The position numbers and the translations under genes are program-made. Below, one piece after another: positions 15,040-23,168 of a stretch of 45,300 nucleotides of DNA. Under the pieces are notes generated by a model. The model saw only the letters and a list, made by a program, of their open reading frames with translations, searched no databases and was not told the DNA's origin. The stretch covers positions 1-45,300 of the IMG/VR virus record IMGVR_UViG_3300025000_000174; one strand, given 5' to 3'. How positions within the stretch are numbered: position 1 is the first letter of the stretch; each line of letters begins with the position of its first letter. Source of the stretch: a virus.

Positions 15040-15378
15040 TCAAAGAAAATAGATGCCGCGAGCCTCGAGGGCGTCCTCGGCTGCCTCGGTGAGGCCGGTC
15101 ATGTTGTCTTTGGCATAGGCGCCGCCCCCCAGCCCGATGACCGCTTCGACATCGGCGGAGGCAGCGGCGGCGTCTTCGAGCAGAACAGCGACCGCCGTCC
15201 GGGAACCGTCGTCGGCGTCGCCGATCAGCGACCGTTTGAATTTGCGGCTGGCGGTAATGCGGCCGACGATGGTGCCGGCGACCAGGTCATTGCCTGCGGC
15301 GATCGTCACTTTCTTCCGGACCGGAGTCCCGGCGGCAATGAGCGCCTTGTTATTGAGTTCGTATTCCTGCAACGCCAT
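15040..15378 (-). CDS. Head decoration protein, lambda gpD-like
   Basis: This 112-aa protein is of the size and style of capsid-stabilising decoration proteins: LNNKALIAAGTPVRKKVTIAAGNDLVAGTIVGRIT, then AVAVLLEDAAAASADVEAVIGLGGGAYAKDN. It lies between protease and major capsid genes. The family forms trimers that lock the expanded shell. AAAGGAG precedes the ATG. Confidence 0.8.
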   Translation of the reverse strand: MALQEYELNNKALIAAGTPVRKKVTIAAGNDLVAGTIVGRITASRKFKRSLIGDADDGSRTAVAVLLEDAAAASADVEAVIGLGGGAYAKDNMTGLTEAAEDALEARGIYFL

Positions 15379-15397
15379 AATGTACTCCTTTCAGTCG

Positions 15398-15458
15398 TGG
15401 GGACCGGGGACCGGGGACCCGCAAGTGCTTCTGCGAATCCCGAGTCCCGAATCCCGGA
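15398..15458. repeat. CGGGANY-type heptamer array with inverted arms
   Basis: Three GGGGACC units lead into CGCAAGTGCTTCTGCG and then inverted GAATCCC, GAGTCCC, GAATCCC units. It matches the array at 10764-10829 in core and layout. It abuts the protease stop codon and precedes the decoration gene. Confidence 0.8.
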
Positions 15459-15920
15459 TTATTTCTGCTCGGTCACGTAGGAGGCGATCTCTTCGCCGAG
15501 TTTACGCTCCGCCTCGAAGTCGGCGGTTTTCTTGTCGCCGTCTCCTTCAGGCTTGACCATCTCCTTGAACAGGGGGTGGGCGCTGAAATCGGCAATGAAT
15601 CCTTTGAACCAGTCGAGGGAAGTCTGCTTTTTCGTTTCGCCGGCTTCGGAAAACTCGAACTCGCCCCCCTGCTCGTCGAGTCCGGACATGAATTCGACCA
15701 GCCCTTTCTCCTTCCAGGAGGGGAGGACTTTGCCATCCTTGATCCCGGCTTCGACAAAATCATAAATCTCTTTGCGGCGAGTCTTCTTCTGCTCCTCGGC
15801 GAAATCTGCGGCCGTCTTGTCGATCTGGCTTTTGAACTCGCTGTTCTGCTTCTCCAGGGTCTTGTTCTTTTGCTGCGCCTGTTCCAGTTCCGCCTGGAGC
15901 TCCTCCACGGTTTTCTTCAT
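15459..15920 (-). CDS. Internal in-frame scaffold protein (Mu gp33/Z-like)
   Basis: Inside the protease gene, residues 140-141 are Met-Met, and the mRNA reads AGGAGGAAATGATG, a strong ribosome site. Starting at the second ATG (15920) gives 153 aa that is nearly all coiled coil and acidic tail. Mu and lambda both make scaffold from an in-frame start in the protease gene, so the same is likely here. Confidence 0.6.
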   Translation of the reverse strand: MKKTVEELQAELEQAQQKNKTLEKQNSEFKSQIDKTAADFAEEQKKTRRKEIYDFVEAGIKDGKVLPSWKEKGLVEFMSGLDEQGGEFEFSEAGETKKQTSLDWFKGFIADFSAHPLFKEMVKPEGDGDKKTADFEAERKLGEEIASYVTEQK

Positions 15921-16340
15921 CATTTCCTCCTCTTCGCTATAGTCGTAGTCGCTACTGTCGGTGTCTTCGGAAAACTCTATATCCTTCAGCCCCTTGATGG
16001 CGGGGGGTACCGCGCCGAGAAACGCAACGTGGCCAAGCGTGCCGTCGGGCATCACGCGGATGGAGCGCTTCTTGAAGCGGCCTTCCTCGACCATGCTGGC
16101 AAACTCGGGAGCCACCTGCTTGAACTTGGCGAGCAGCTTTTCGCCCACCCGCTTCAGCCCTTCCACCCAGCCATAGGCGGGATGGTTGTCCCTGGGATGA
16201 CCGACCACTGCAGGAGCTTCATGGTCCGCCGGGTTGTACGACTGGACCATCTTGTCCAGGTCCGCCTTCGTCCAGGTGCGGGTACGGCCCTTGCTGTCGG
16301 TGTGGGTGCCTGCCCGGAAAACCTCAATCCAGTCTTTCAT
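15459..16340 (-). CDS. Prohead protease (Mu I-like) with scaffold region
   Basis: The 293-aa product begins MKDWIEVFRAGTHTDSKGR and carries PAVVGHPRDNHPAYGW (44-58, with the conserved His) and KKRSIRVMP (90-98, the likely Ser of a Ser-type protease), the pattern of Mu gp32. Residues 136-200 are a strongly charged coiled coil, and the C-terminal part (about 200-293) is scaffold-like. It cleaves scaffold and itself during head maturation. GGAGAGGAAC precedes the ATG. Confidence 0.87.
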   Translation of the reverse strand: MKDWIEVFRAGTHTDSKGRTRTWTKADLDKMVQSYNPADHEAPAVVGHPRDNHPAYGWVEGLKRVGEKLLAKFKQVAPEFASMVEEGRFKKRSIRVMPDGTLGHVAFLGAVPPAIKGLKDIEFSEDTDSSDYDYSEEEEMMKKTVEELQAELEQAQQKNKTLEKQNSEFKSQIDKTAADFAEEQKKTRRKEIYDFVEAGIKDGKVLPSWKEKGLVEFMSGLDEQGGEFEFSEAGETKKQTSLDWFKGFIADFSAHPLFKEMVKPEGDGDKKTADFEAERKLGEEIASYVTEQK

Positions 16341-16588
16341 GTTCCTCTCCTCTCTTCGCTGCCGGCGACTGTACCAGTCGCCTAAGGGTCTGTTCAGTTG
16401 AAACGTTTCATTATTTGATACAGGGACCAGGGACCGGTGATCAGAACCATCTTTAATTGGCGTTTAAATTTCCCTGTGCCGCGTTACCGGGCTGAAGCGC
16501 GGGGGGCAGTGCCCAAAACAGACTGAGGCAAAATTTGGGCGTTTTAGTAGGCAATCAAGAATGTCCTCTCGAACCCCGAATCCCGGTC
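16341..16588. other. Gene-free spacer with palindrome and array remnants
   Basis: No credible gene is present. It contains a perfect 12-bp palindrome TGAAACGTTTCA near 16398-16409, upstream of the protease gene on the minus strand, which could be an operator or a promoter element. Heptamer-type remnants lie at 16423-16446 and 16572-16587. A late-internal promoter for head genes is possible but not demonstrable. Confidence 0.4.
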
Positions 16589-17164
16589 TTAGCCCCCCGT
16601 GAAAAATAGCTGCGCTGCGTCCTCGATGTCGGTCACGCCGGCGGGCGAAACTTTCATGAATTCCCGTTGCGGCATGGTGATGCTGTAGCCGGAATTGAAG
16701 CGGAACCTGGTGCGGACCCGTTTGTGGCTCGCCTTGGCAAACACGGCGAGATTGCCCAGTGTCCCCTCCGTGCCCTGGCGCAACAGATTGCCCCTGGCAT
16801 CGGTGCGCAGCCTGGTGGTGATGTAACTGGGGCCGCGCTTGATTTCGCCGCCGTCGTTGTGAATGGCGGCGTATTCCTTGTTGGTGGCAACGCCGGCGGA
16901 AGTATCGGTCACAAAGTCCTGGATCGAGTTGACCAGCTGGGCCGAGTCGATCAGCGTCTGGCCGCCGTGTTTCTTCACCCGCTTCGATTCGGGCCACTGG
17001 GGATCGCGGCCGCCGGCGGCGAAGTTATCCTCCACCTCGCGGTCCATGATGCCGGCCACATCGCGGAACAGCGGCTCCGGATGCTTGCCCCGGGAGATCA
17101 TTTCGCGGATGCGTGCTTTTGCCGCTTCCAAACCTTGCAGGTGTACTTTTTTGATTACGCTCAT
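16589..17164 (-). CDS. Virion morphogenesis protein (Mu gpG-like)
   Basis: The 191-aa product has the family pattern: IMDREVEDNFAAGGRDPQWPES, TLIDSAQLVNSI, GVATNKEYAAIHNDGG and near the C terminus MPQREFMKVS. These proteins act at tail completion or head-tail joining. It follows the gp30-like gene, as gp31 follows gp30 in Mu. GGAGAA precedes the ATG. Confidence 0.88.
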   Translation of the reverse strand: MSVIKKVHLQGLEAAKARIREMISRGKHPEPLFRDVAGIMDREVEDNFAAGGRDPQWPESKRVKKHGGQTLIDSAQLVNSIQDFVTDTSAGVATNKEYAAIHNDGGEIKRGPSYITTRLRTDARGNLLRQGTEGTLGNLAVFAKASHKRVRTRFRFNSGYSITMPQREFMKVSPAGVTDIEDAAQLFFTGG

Positions 17165-17201
17165 GTTGTTCTCCAGCCTTTACCGATCCCCGGTCCCGGC
17201 T

Positions 17202-18026
17202 TCACCACAGGTCCCGGACTTCAGGCGAGTACTTCGCCAGCTCCGGCTGCCATTTCGCCATTCCTGGGTTGGAATTCCACCCCAGGTCCGGTGACAGGGT
17301 GAACGACTTGCCGAATACGTCGGTGCCTTTGTATACCGCCACCTGGGCCATGTCGCTGTCGGTACCGGGAATCAGAATCTCCTTTGATGACAGGCCGTCG
17401 TCTTTCACCCACACGCCGCGGCCGTCTTTGACCATCTGGATGGCCTCGGGTTTGGTGAGCGCCCGAACGCGGCAGCGGCAGCGCCAGCCGTTGGGCGGGT
17501 AAAAGTAGCGCCAGAAAGCGGAATCGATGCGGGCGATCGTGCCGTGCAGCGCCCGGTGCGCCGGCCGGGTGCGGCCGTCCAGGACGGCGACGTACATGAG
17601 GTACGGGCGGTTCTCCCGGTTCTCCCACTGGCTCTGCCAGCGCCCGGCCTGATAGGCGGCCTGCAGGTTGGCCTGGTAGATCGTCTCGAGACGGCGGGGA
17701 CTCCCCAGCTGGGAGAGGCGGAGTTCGCCGGTGGCTTCGTTGAGCAGTTCCTGTTTCCCCCACCAGCCGAGCCGCTGCAGCTCGGGGATGAGGCCTTTCC
17801 GGAAAGTGCGCAAGGTCTCGCCCTCGGCGAGCGCCTTGTCAACCGCGTCCCTGATCGTCTGCAGAACGTCGAGGCGCATCGCCTTGGCGACGGTGAACGC
17901 CTGGGCATGGGCGGCATCAAGCATCTCGTGCCAGTCGAAGGTGATGGCGTATCCCTTCGAGCGGAAGTACTCGATCGCCTTCTCCGGCGGAAGACCGAAT
18001 ACGTATTCGAGATCGATGTCAGGCAT
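17202..18026 (-). CDS. Head morphogenesis protein (Mu gp30/SPP1 gp7-like)
   Basis: ATG 18026 overlaps the portal stop by eight bases and gives a 274-aa protein starting MPDIDLEYVFGLPPEKAIEYF. It contains LETIYQANLQAAYQAGRWQ, VLDGRTRPAHRALHGTI and YPPNGWRCRCRVRAL, the signature of the SPP1 gp7/Mu gpF minor head protein. It binds the portal side of the procapsid. The preceding open codons overlap the portal gene and are not used. Confidence 0.9.
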   Translation of the reverse strand: MPDIDLEYVFGLPPEKAIEYFRSKGYAITFDWHEMLDAAHAQAFTVAKAMRLDVLQTIRDAVDKALAEGETLRTFRKGLIPELQRLGWWGKQELLNEATGELRLSQLGSPRRLETIYQANLQAAYQAGRWQSQWENRENRPYLMYVAVLDGRTRPAHRALHGTIARIDSAFWRYFYPPNGWRCRCRVRALTKPEAIQMVKDGRGVWVKDDGLSSKEILIPGTDSDMAQVAVYKGTDVFGKSFTLSPDLGWNSNPGMAKWQPELAKYSPEVRDLW

Positions 18027-19741
18027 TGAGGCGGCCCCACACGTCGCCAATGAAAATCACCCGGGCGAGCATTTCCTCGACAGCAACGGCGTCCATCTGC
18101 GGAAAGGCATTCAGCAGTTCATTTCTGGCCTGGTCCGGGTCCTGGCTTTCCTGCCAGCTCTTGACGATCGGCAGGAGCACTTTCCTCATTTGCTCTTGCA
18201 GTGCCTCAGCCGGCAGGGTGGCGATGGCGGCGTCGATGGCGGATTGATCGGGGTAGGTATCGGGACTTGGGACTCGGAAGTCGTGACCGGTAAAATCCTC
18301 ACTTTCTTTGTCATCCTCTGCTTTTTTCTTCTTTTTGCCTTTCCCTGTTCCCGGTTCCCGGTTCCCGAGTCCCGGCTTTTCAGTCCCCGATTCCTCGTCT
18401 TCGTCCCCTGGCTCCACTAAATCAAAATCATCTTCCTGCAGGCTGTACTGGCGGATGTAATAGTTTTTCCGAAACCTGACGCCGGTTTCCTTCAGGGTCT
18501 TGTCCCCCTGGCTCCACTAAATCAAAATCATCTTCCTGCAGGCTGTACTGGCGGATGTAATAGTTTTTCCGAAACCTGACGCCGGTTTCCTTCAGGGTCT
18601 TGTCCCGTTCGGCCATCTCTTTTTTGGGCTCGTCCTCTTCATACCAGATGAACTTCGGCGGGGGGACTCCCGGGGCGTTGACCTTGCCGTAAATCCAGGC
18701 AATCTCCTCCATGGTCTTCTTCACCAGGGTCTGGTCGCCCTGGCGGAAGTCTTCCAGGATCTCCTCGTGGACCTCCCCTTGGGCGCGGCTGCCGCCTTTG
18801 TCACTTACCTCGGCGGTCAGGGTCTGCCCCATGATCACCTTTGACATCTCGGCATCCATTGCCGCCTTCAGCCCCGAATGGATCTCGGAGGTGGAGGTGC
18901 CCTTGCCGCTTTCGACGATCTCCACCGTGCCCCCCTGGGGGATAACCGCTACGGCGTCGCGGATCATCTTCGAGAGGTTGTTTAGCATATCCTGCTGCTC
19001 TGGCTTGGTGGCGCCGGGGCGGTATTTGCCGACGAGAAAGGGGACGCCGTACTTCTCCGCGAGAGTGACCCAAAACTTGATGCCCCCTTTCTTGAAGGTG
19101 GCCGGCCAGAAACAACGCGAACCGAGGCGCAGGCCGTACGGGTTGTCGTAGGTGGGGAAGTGCCGGGCAAGGACAAACTTGCCAAAAGGAAGCTCTATGC
19201 CGTCCCAGGGGTTCTGCATGCTGACGAAGCGCGGCTCGTTATGTTCATTGAAGGCAAACCAGCGGGTGGGCTTTACCTCCAGATCCTTGATGGCGAGACG
19301 GCTGTCCGCCGGCTGCCACTTGATTTCGATCGGGGTGTTGCCGTAGAACGGGGCGTCCAGGATGCCGGAGAGCAGGTTGTACAGGTCGACGTCCTCCAGG
19401 TCGACGGACAGCGCGTCTGCAAGTTTCGTGGCCTGACCGGACGCTGCTTCCTCTCCCGGGGCAAGGCCGGCTTCCCAGCGGAATTCCTTTTTGAGGGTAC
19501 CGAGCTTGCGGCTCTGAATGACGCTGATCAGGTGACCATCGGCAGTCAGTCCCTCGAGAATGGAGGCGCCGCCGTCGGGCAGTTTACGCAGGACGGGATC
19601 CGGATCCGGAAGCAGTCCGAGAAAACCTGTCCAGTCCCAGGCGGCCTGCCGGGTAGCAATCTCCTCGAGAAGCCGATCGCGTTGCGGAGTTTCTGAAAAC
19701 TCCATGAATTCATGCGGACTGACCCATATGCCGTTGCTCAT
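18019..19741 (-). pseudogene. Portal protein (Mu gp29, DUF935), frame-shifted by a 100-bp duplication
   Basis: From ATG 19741 (MSNGIWVSPHEFMEFSE) the frame codes a typical DUF935 portal: WDWTGFLGLLPDPDPVL, GNTPIEIKWQ, LEVKPTRWFAFNEHN, KYGVPFLVGKYRPGA, GQTLTAEVSDKGGSRAQG. Near 18606 it enters a 100-bp tandem duplication and is thrown out of frame, stopping at 18428 (437 aa). If one copy is removed, the frame runs from 19741 to 18019 as 541 codons, giving 540 aa with C terminus DLVEPGDEDEESG... to GDVWGRLNA, a normal portal length. The tail contains array-derived Gly/Pro/Arg residues (GLGNREPGTG). A GTG at 18417 could restart the last 132 residues. Confidence 0.82.
18405..18606. repeat. Perfect 100-bp tandem duplication in the portal gene
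   Basis: Bases 18405-18506 are identical to 18505-18606, a period of exactly 100 bp, with sequences diverging at both sides. Because 100 is not a multiple of three it shifts the portal frame. It looks recent, as there is no substitution between copies. Confidence 0.95.
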
Positions 19742-19742
19742 A

Positions 19743-21368
19743 TCAGTACCCTTGTGCCATGTGGTAGCTCTCCCGGGGGGAGCCGGAGAGGATGTCGGTA
19801 TCGTCCTTCGGTTTCGATCGCGCCTGCACTGCCAGCGCCTTTGCCCAGAAGTGGTCAGCATGGCCGGTAGTTTCTTCACGATCGGCGTCGAACCGGAAGT
19901 TGCCGGTGGACGTGGCGATCTTCTTTATGGTGTGCAGGCTGTTGCGGATGGTCGTATCAGCCGGGATACGGTCTTTCCGGTCCTCGAAGCTTTTCCTGAT
20001 ACCGGTAGCCAGTGCTTCCTTGTTTTTAGGGGTGAAGGTAACGGGCTCGGTCATCTCGCCGAAGATTTCACCCGCTTTTTCGGCGAGGTCCATGCCGATG
20101 CCGGTTTCGTCGATGCAGACCCTACGCATCTGCGGAAGTCGAAGTAACGCGAAAAGAACGAGGCGCTGCACTCCGAAGGGCTGTTTTCTAAGATCGATAA
20201 CCGCTCTGGTCCGGGCAATATCTCCGATAACTTCGTCGAGCCAGATGATGGACAGGTCTCGTCTCCGGGCAACGTCAAAGCCGGCATAGAGATCCCCAGG
20301 GAACAGCACTGAAGAAAGGATCTCATGTGCTGCCTCGAATGGAGGAGGATTCTCGTATGACTTGTACTGCTCGTGATGATCAATAGCTGCATTGACAAGC
20401 TCCTCCGCCCACAGGGGCATCTGATCGATCTGGATGTCTTCCACGGTCTCGATGAGGTCATAGGGCAGCCAGGCGGTGGTTTCGTCCAGGAACTCGCACA
20501 GGTATTCCTGGTGCCACGCCTCGTCGTCGGAAAGAGCCAGTCGCAGATCTTCCGGCTCGATTTCGTTGCGTTCCTCGTCGTACAGCACAAGCCCCATGGC
20601 CACGGCGTCATTGATGTCGACCTTGTGCTTTGACCAGCCGCCCCGCTCTCCCTTGAACTCGTGCTCGAGGCCGAAGAATGTCTGCAGGGTCTTCGTCGTC
20701 CACAGTTCGTAAAACTTGTTTTTCTTCCCCATGGGGGTGGAGATAATGCGGATTTTGTAACCGCGGGTGACAGTCGGGAAGAGGGCTCGCCAGATGGCGC
20801 GGGAGTCTTTATGGAACGCAAACTCGTCCAGCAGAATGTGGGCGGAATGGCCGCGGGCGGTATGCGGGTTGGCGGGGAGCCCGATGATCCGGGACCCGTT
20901 GGGAAAGACGATCTCCAGCTGTTTGTATTCGGAATCGCCTTCCTTAAAGATGCCTTCCAGCTCGACAACGGCAAGCCCGATCGCACGGGCGTGCATCGCG
21001 GCCGTAGCCATCAATTCGCGGGACTGCCGCTCGCCGGCGGAGAGGAATACCCACTTGGTCTTGTGCTCATAGCAGTCGATAACGGCTTCCAGGGACGTGC
21101 CGAAAGACTTGCCGCCCTGGCGGGACATCATGCCGATCTTGAAGCGGCTCTTGTCTTCGATCCACCGTTTCTGATAATCGGTCAGCTTGATCAGAGGTTC
21201 GAAGCCCGGCGGCAGACTGGCCTGCTTATGCTGGTCTTCCGGCGTGGGGATGGAAACCGGCAGAGTCTTGTCCATGGCCAGTACCGCACCGGGGCGGATT
21301 GCCGAGAGCAAAAGCAGAAAACAGACTACCAGCAGCGTTATGCGCAGCGGATTAGGACGCCAGGCCAT
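19743..21368 (-). CDS. Large terminase (Mu gp28-like)
   Basis: The 541-aa packaging motor has a Walker-A-like SRQGGKSF (82-89), Walker B HILLDEFAF (177-185) and a C-terminal nuclease part with YAGFDVARRRDLSII and RVCIDETGIGMD. It cuts and pumps phage DNA with the small terminase encoded just upstream (17-bp overlap). The N terminus is odd: MAWRPNPLRITLLVVCFLLL then ...PGAVLA reads as a signal peptide. AAAGGTGAT supports that start; an internal ATG at 21275 (MDKTLPVSIPTPED) fits the family better but lacks a clear Shine-Dalgarno sequence. Confidence 0.9.
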   Translation of the reverse strand: MAWRPNPLRITLLVVCFLLLLSAIRPGAVLAMDKTLPVSIPTPEDQHKQASLPPGFEPLIKLTDYQKRWIEDKSRFKIGMMSRQGGKSFGTSLEAVIDCYEHKTKWVFLSAGERQSRELMATAAMHARAIGLAVVELEGIFKEGDSEYKQLEIVFPNGSRIIGLPANPHTARGHSAHILLDEFAFHKDSRAIWRALFPTVTRGYKIRIISTPMGKKNKFYELWTTKTLQTFFGLEHEFKGERGGWSKHKVDINDAVAMGLVLYDEERNEIEPEDLRLALSDDEAWHQEYLCEFLDETTAWLPYDLIETVEDIQIDQMPLWAEELVNAAIDHHEQYKSYENPPPFEAAHEILSSVLFPGDLYAGFDVARRRDLSIIWLDEVIGDIARTRAVIDLRKQPFGVQRLVLFALLRLPQMRRVCIDETGIGMDLAEKAGEIFGEMTEPVTFTPKNKEALATGIRKSFEDRKDRIPADTTIRNSLHTIKKIATSTGNFRFDADREETTGHADHFWAKALAVQARSKPKDDTDILSGSPRESYHMAQGY

Positions 21369-21927
21369 AGATCACCTTTTTGATGTAGTTGAGCGTTTCC
21401 GGCTTGATCTCCAGGGTGTTCGCTTCCTTCTCCACTTCATTGGCCGCGTCCTCCAGGGCCTGCTTCCGAATCGCCACCTCCCGCTTCACGTTGATCGTTG
21501 CCGACTGCTCCAGGCGCTGGACGGCGAGGGCCAGTGCTTTGACCTGGTCGATGGTGGCGGCGAGGGTTTCCGGATCATCGAGCTTGGCATCCTGGATCTT
21601 GAGGGACAGATCGAAGGCGAGGGTGCGGAGGATTTCGTTGATCAGCAGGCCCATCTGCCCCTGGGGCGCGGCGCCGACCTTGGAGATGAACATGTCCGCT
21701 ACGTCCCGGGACTGCCGCAGCTTCTCGCCTACCTCGGCCATCTTTACGGCGTAACGGTTGACGGCGCTCTTGCTGACGCGTTCCTCGTGACCTTCCTCCT
21801 CCAGGAGGGCGTTGATTTTCGCCGTCACCTGGAGCTGGCTCATGCGGGGATCCTGGAGCAGCTGCTGCAGCTCGGCCTTGATATCCGGAGGCAGCAAATC
21901 TATGGTCGATACCTGTCCCATGGTCAT
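21352..21927 (-). CDS. Small terminase (Mu gp27-like, DUF3486)
   Basis: The 191-aa product has STIDLLPPDIKAELQQLL, then an HTH-like LQVTAKINALLEEEGHEERVSKSAVNRYAVKM and a long helical region (EILRTLAFDLSLKIQDAKLDDPETLAATIDQVKALALAVQRLEQ). This matches the DUF3486 family, the DNA-recognition subunit of Mu-type packaging. It overlaps the upstream gene by four bases and the large terminase by 17. Confidence 0.88.
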   Translation of the reverse strand: MTMGQVSTIDLLPPDIKAELQQLLQDPRMSQLQVTAKINALLEEEGHEERVSKSAVNRYAVKMAEVGEKLRQSRDVADMFISKVGAAPQGQMGLLINEILRTLAFDLSLKIQDAKLDDPETLAATIDQVKALALAVQRLEQSATINVKREVAIRKQALEDAANEVEKEANTLEIKPETLNYIKKVIYGLAS

Positions 21928-22217
21928 TTCCCCGGACTCGGCCGCTTGACACCGGGAACGGTGACCGCGCCGGAAGCGACGTCAAGGCCACGCTGGGTAA
22001 GCTCGGGAATCAGGACGCCGGCATCGCCCAGGGTTACCAGTCCTTGGTCGGCCAGCCAGGATATCTGCGTGCGGACGCAATCCCTGCCGCAGCCGAGGCC
22101 GTACTGACTGATCACGTCGTAGAGGACGGATTCGTTGCTCCGGTAGCCGTTGGTCCGCATGAGTTCCCGGAGAATAGTCAGCCGGATGTGAAATATGACC
22201 AGCTCGCTGTAGCTCAT
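21924..22217 (-). CDS. Winged-helix phage protein (Mu gp26 region)
   Basis: ATG 22217 (MSYSELVIFHIRLTILREL) follows GGGGGGA. The 97-aa product contains YRSNESVLYDVISQYGLGCGRDCVRTQISWLADQGLV, a winged-helix layout common in the small protein just upstream of gp27 in Mu-like phages (the VpaChn25_0724 type). Role in packaging or regulation is not known. It is coupled to the small terminase by a 4-bp overlap. Confidence 0.7.
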   Translation of the reverse strand: MSYSELVIFHIRLTILRELMRTNGYRSNESVLYDVISQYGLGCGRDCVRTQISWLADQGLVTLGDAGVLIPELTQRGLDVASGAVTVPGVKRPSPGK

Positions 22218-22218
22218 A

Positions 22219-22659
22219 CTATTTCCCCCCATTCAAAAGATGTTGCTGTATCAGATCGAGGGCACCACCGATCCCTTCCATACGCCCCTCGACAAGTCCT
22301 TTGATTTCATGCATGCCGTCACTGATTTCCTTAAGCTGCTTCGTCGTCTCCCGGTCGTTTTGTTCCATGCGCTGATGGTTGCCGCAGGTGAGCTTCTGGC
22401 TGAACTCCAGCCGGATGGCGGCCAGCGAACTGGTAACCGTTTCTTTGTGCTCGGTGACCGTCCTGGTTATCGCCTCCTTGTGTTCGGTGACAGCGGCAAG
22501 CGCTTTGACAGCCTTTCCCTCCGCGTCTTCAAGGCGGGTTTCAAGAGCCGTTATCTGGCGTTTCAACAGCCATTTAATGGCTCCGAGAAGGAAGCCGGTC
22601 CAGGCGCTCAGCAGGGTGATGACGGCAACGACGAGCTGCCAGGTGATGGTGATTGTCAC
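22219..22659 (-). CDS. Membrane-anchored coiled-coil protein
   Basis: GTG 22659 follows GGAGGACTTT. The 146-aa product has one N-terminal membrane helix (WQLVVAVITLLSAWTGFLLG, about 7-26) and then coiled coil to about residue 130. The middle repeats VTEHKEAITRTVTEHKETV. Mu-type late regions have such a protein, often thought to be a spanin or a DUF2730-like protein. Inner-membrane orientation with cytoplasmic or periplasmic coil cannot be settled here. Confidence 0.65.
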   Translation of the reverse strand: MTITITWQLVVAVITLLSAWTGFLLGAIKWLLKRQITALETRLEDAEGKAVKALAAVTEHKEAITRTVTEHKETVTSSLAAIRLEFSQKLTCGNHQRMEQNDRETTKQLKEISDGMHEIKGLVEGRMEGIGGALDLIQQHLLNGGK

Positions 22660-22877
22660 AAAGTCCTCCAGTGGGAATGAATTTCACGTGCCTCCTGGCA
22701 CGATACGCATAGTCTTGCTCCGGGAACGGCCCGGCGCCGGCCTTCCGGGATTTCTTCGCCGCATTCGAAACAGTGGGTGGCGGTGGTTTCGGGCGGGGTG
22801 ACCCCGCCCCTACGTTGGGACAGGGCCAGTTCGCGAAAGAATTCGTCGCGTTCCTGGGCGCGGTCTATCTCGTCCAT
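22656..22877 (-). CDS. TraR/DksA-type zinc-finger protein
   Basis: The 73-aa protein has the C4 zinc finger CFECGEEIPEGRRRAVPG followed by CVSCQE (36-60), the core of TraR/DksA. Short phage members can bind the secondary channel of RNA polymerase and change host transcription. Residues 23-32 (RGGVTPPETT) derive from a perfect palindromic insert GGGCGGGGTGACCCCGCCC (22791-22809). The start overlaps the stop of the previous gene (TAATG). Confidence 0.85.
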   Translation of the reverse strand: MDEIDRAQERDEFFRELALSQRRGGVTPPETTATHCFECGEEIPEGRRRAVPGARLCVSCQEAREIHSHWRTL

Positions 22878-23131
22878 TATTCGGGACTCGTGATTCGTGA
22901 TTCGGGATTCGTAAAGGCCTTTGCGGTTCCCGAGTCCCGGCTCCCGAGTCCCGGCTTCACACCGAAGTGGAAGTTGACCCGGCCGTTGACCGTGGCGGCG
23001 GTTTTGGTGTCGGTTTCGCCGGTGAATTCGGTCTGGCCGGCGGTGAGACCGACGTCGTATGACTCCAGCCTATGGCCGGCGCAGCCGGCAAGATATGTCG
23101 CCACTGCGACTATGGTGATGATGCGGATCAT
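22877..23131 (-). CDS. Small lipoprotein with a repeat-derived tail
   Basis: The N terminus MIRIITIVAVATYLAGC is a lipoprotein signal with lipobox LAGC. Residues 25-60 (YDVGLTAGQTEFTGETDTKTAATVNGRVNFHFGVKPG) look like beta strands. The last 25 residues (GSRDSGTAKAFTNPESRITS) are read from a heptamer array, so the native end has been lost or extended. It could be an outer-membrane spanin (Rz1-like) next to the membrane coiled-coil gene, but that is only a position argument. Confidence 0.65.
   Translation of the reverse strand: MIRIITIVAVATYLAGCAGHRLESYDVGLTAGQTEFTGETDTKTAATVNGRVNFHFGVKPGLGSRDSGTAKAFTNPESRITSPE
22879..22956. repeat. Heptamer array with inverted arms around AAAGGCCTTT
   Basis: Units CGGGACT, CGTGATT, CGTGATT, CGGGATT precede a GTAAAGGCCTTTGCGG core, then inverted GTTCCCG, AGTCCCG, GCTCCCG, AGTCCCG units follow. 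The array forms the 3' end of the lipoprotein gene. Confidence 0.8.
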
Positions 23132-23168
23132 GTTGAGGGTTGTGCTCCTTAGGGGCGGGAGCCTGTTT

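Noticed and set aside
14139-15092. 317-aa plus-strand open frame
   Set aside because: Antisense shadow of the major capsid gene, created by GC-rich third positions.
20051-20986. 311-aa minus-strand open frame inside the terminase gene
   Set aside because: Alternate frame of the large terminase; Ser/Pro/Arg-rich composition typical of a shadow.
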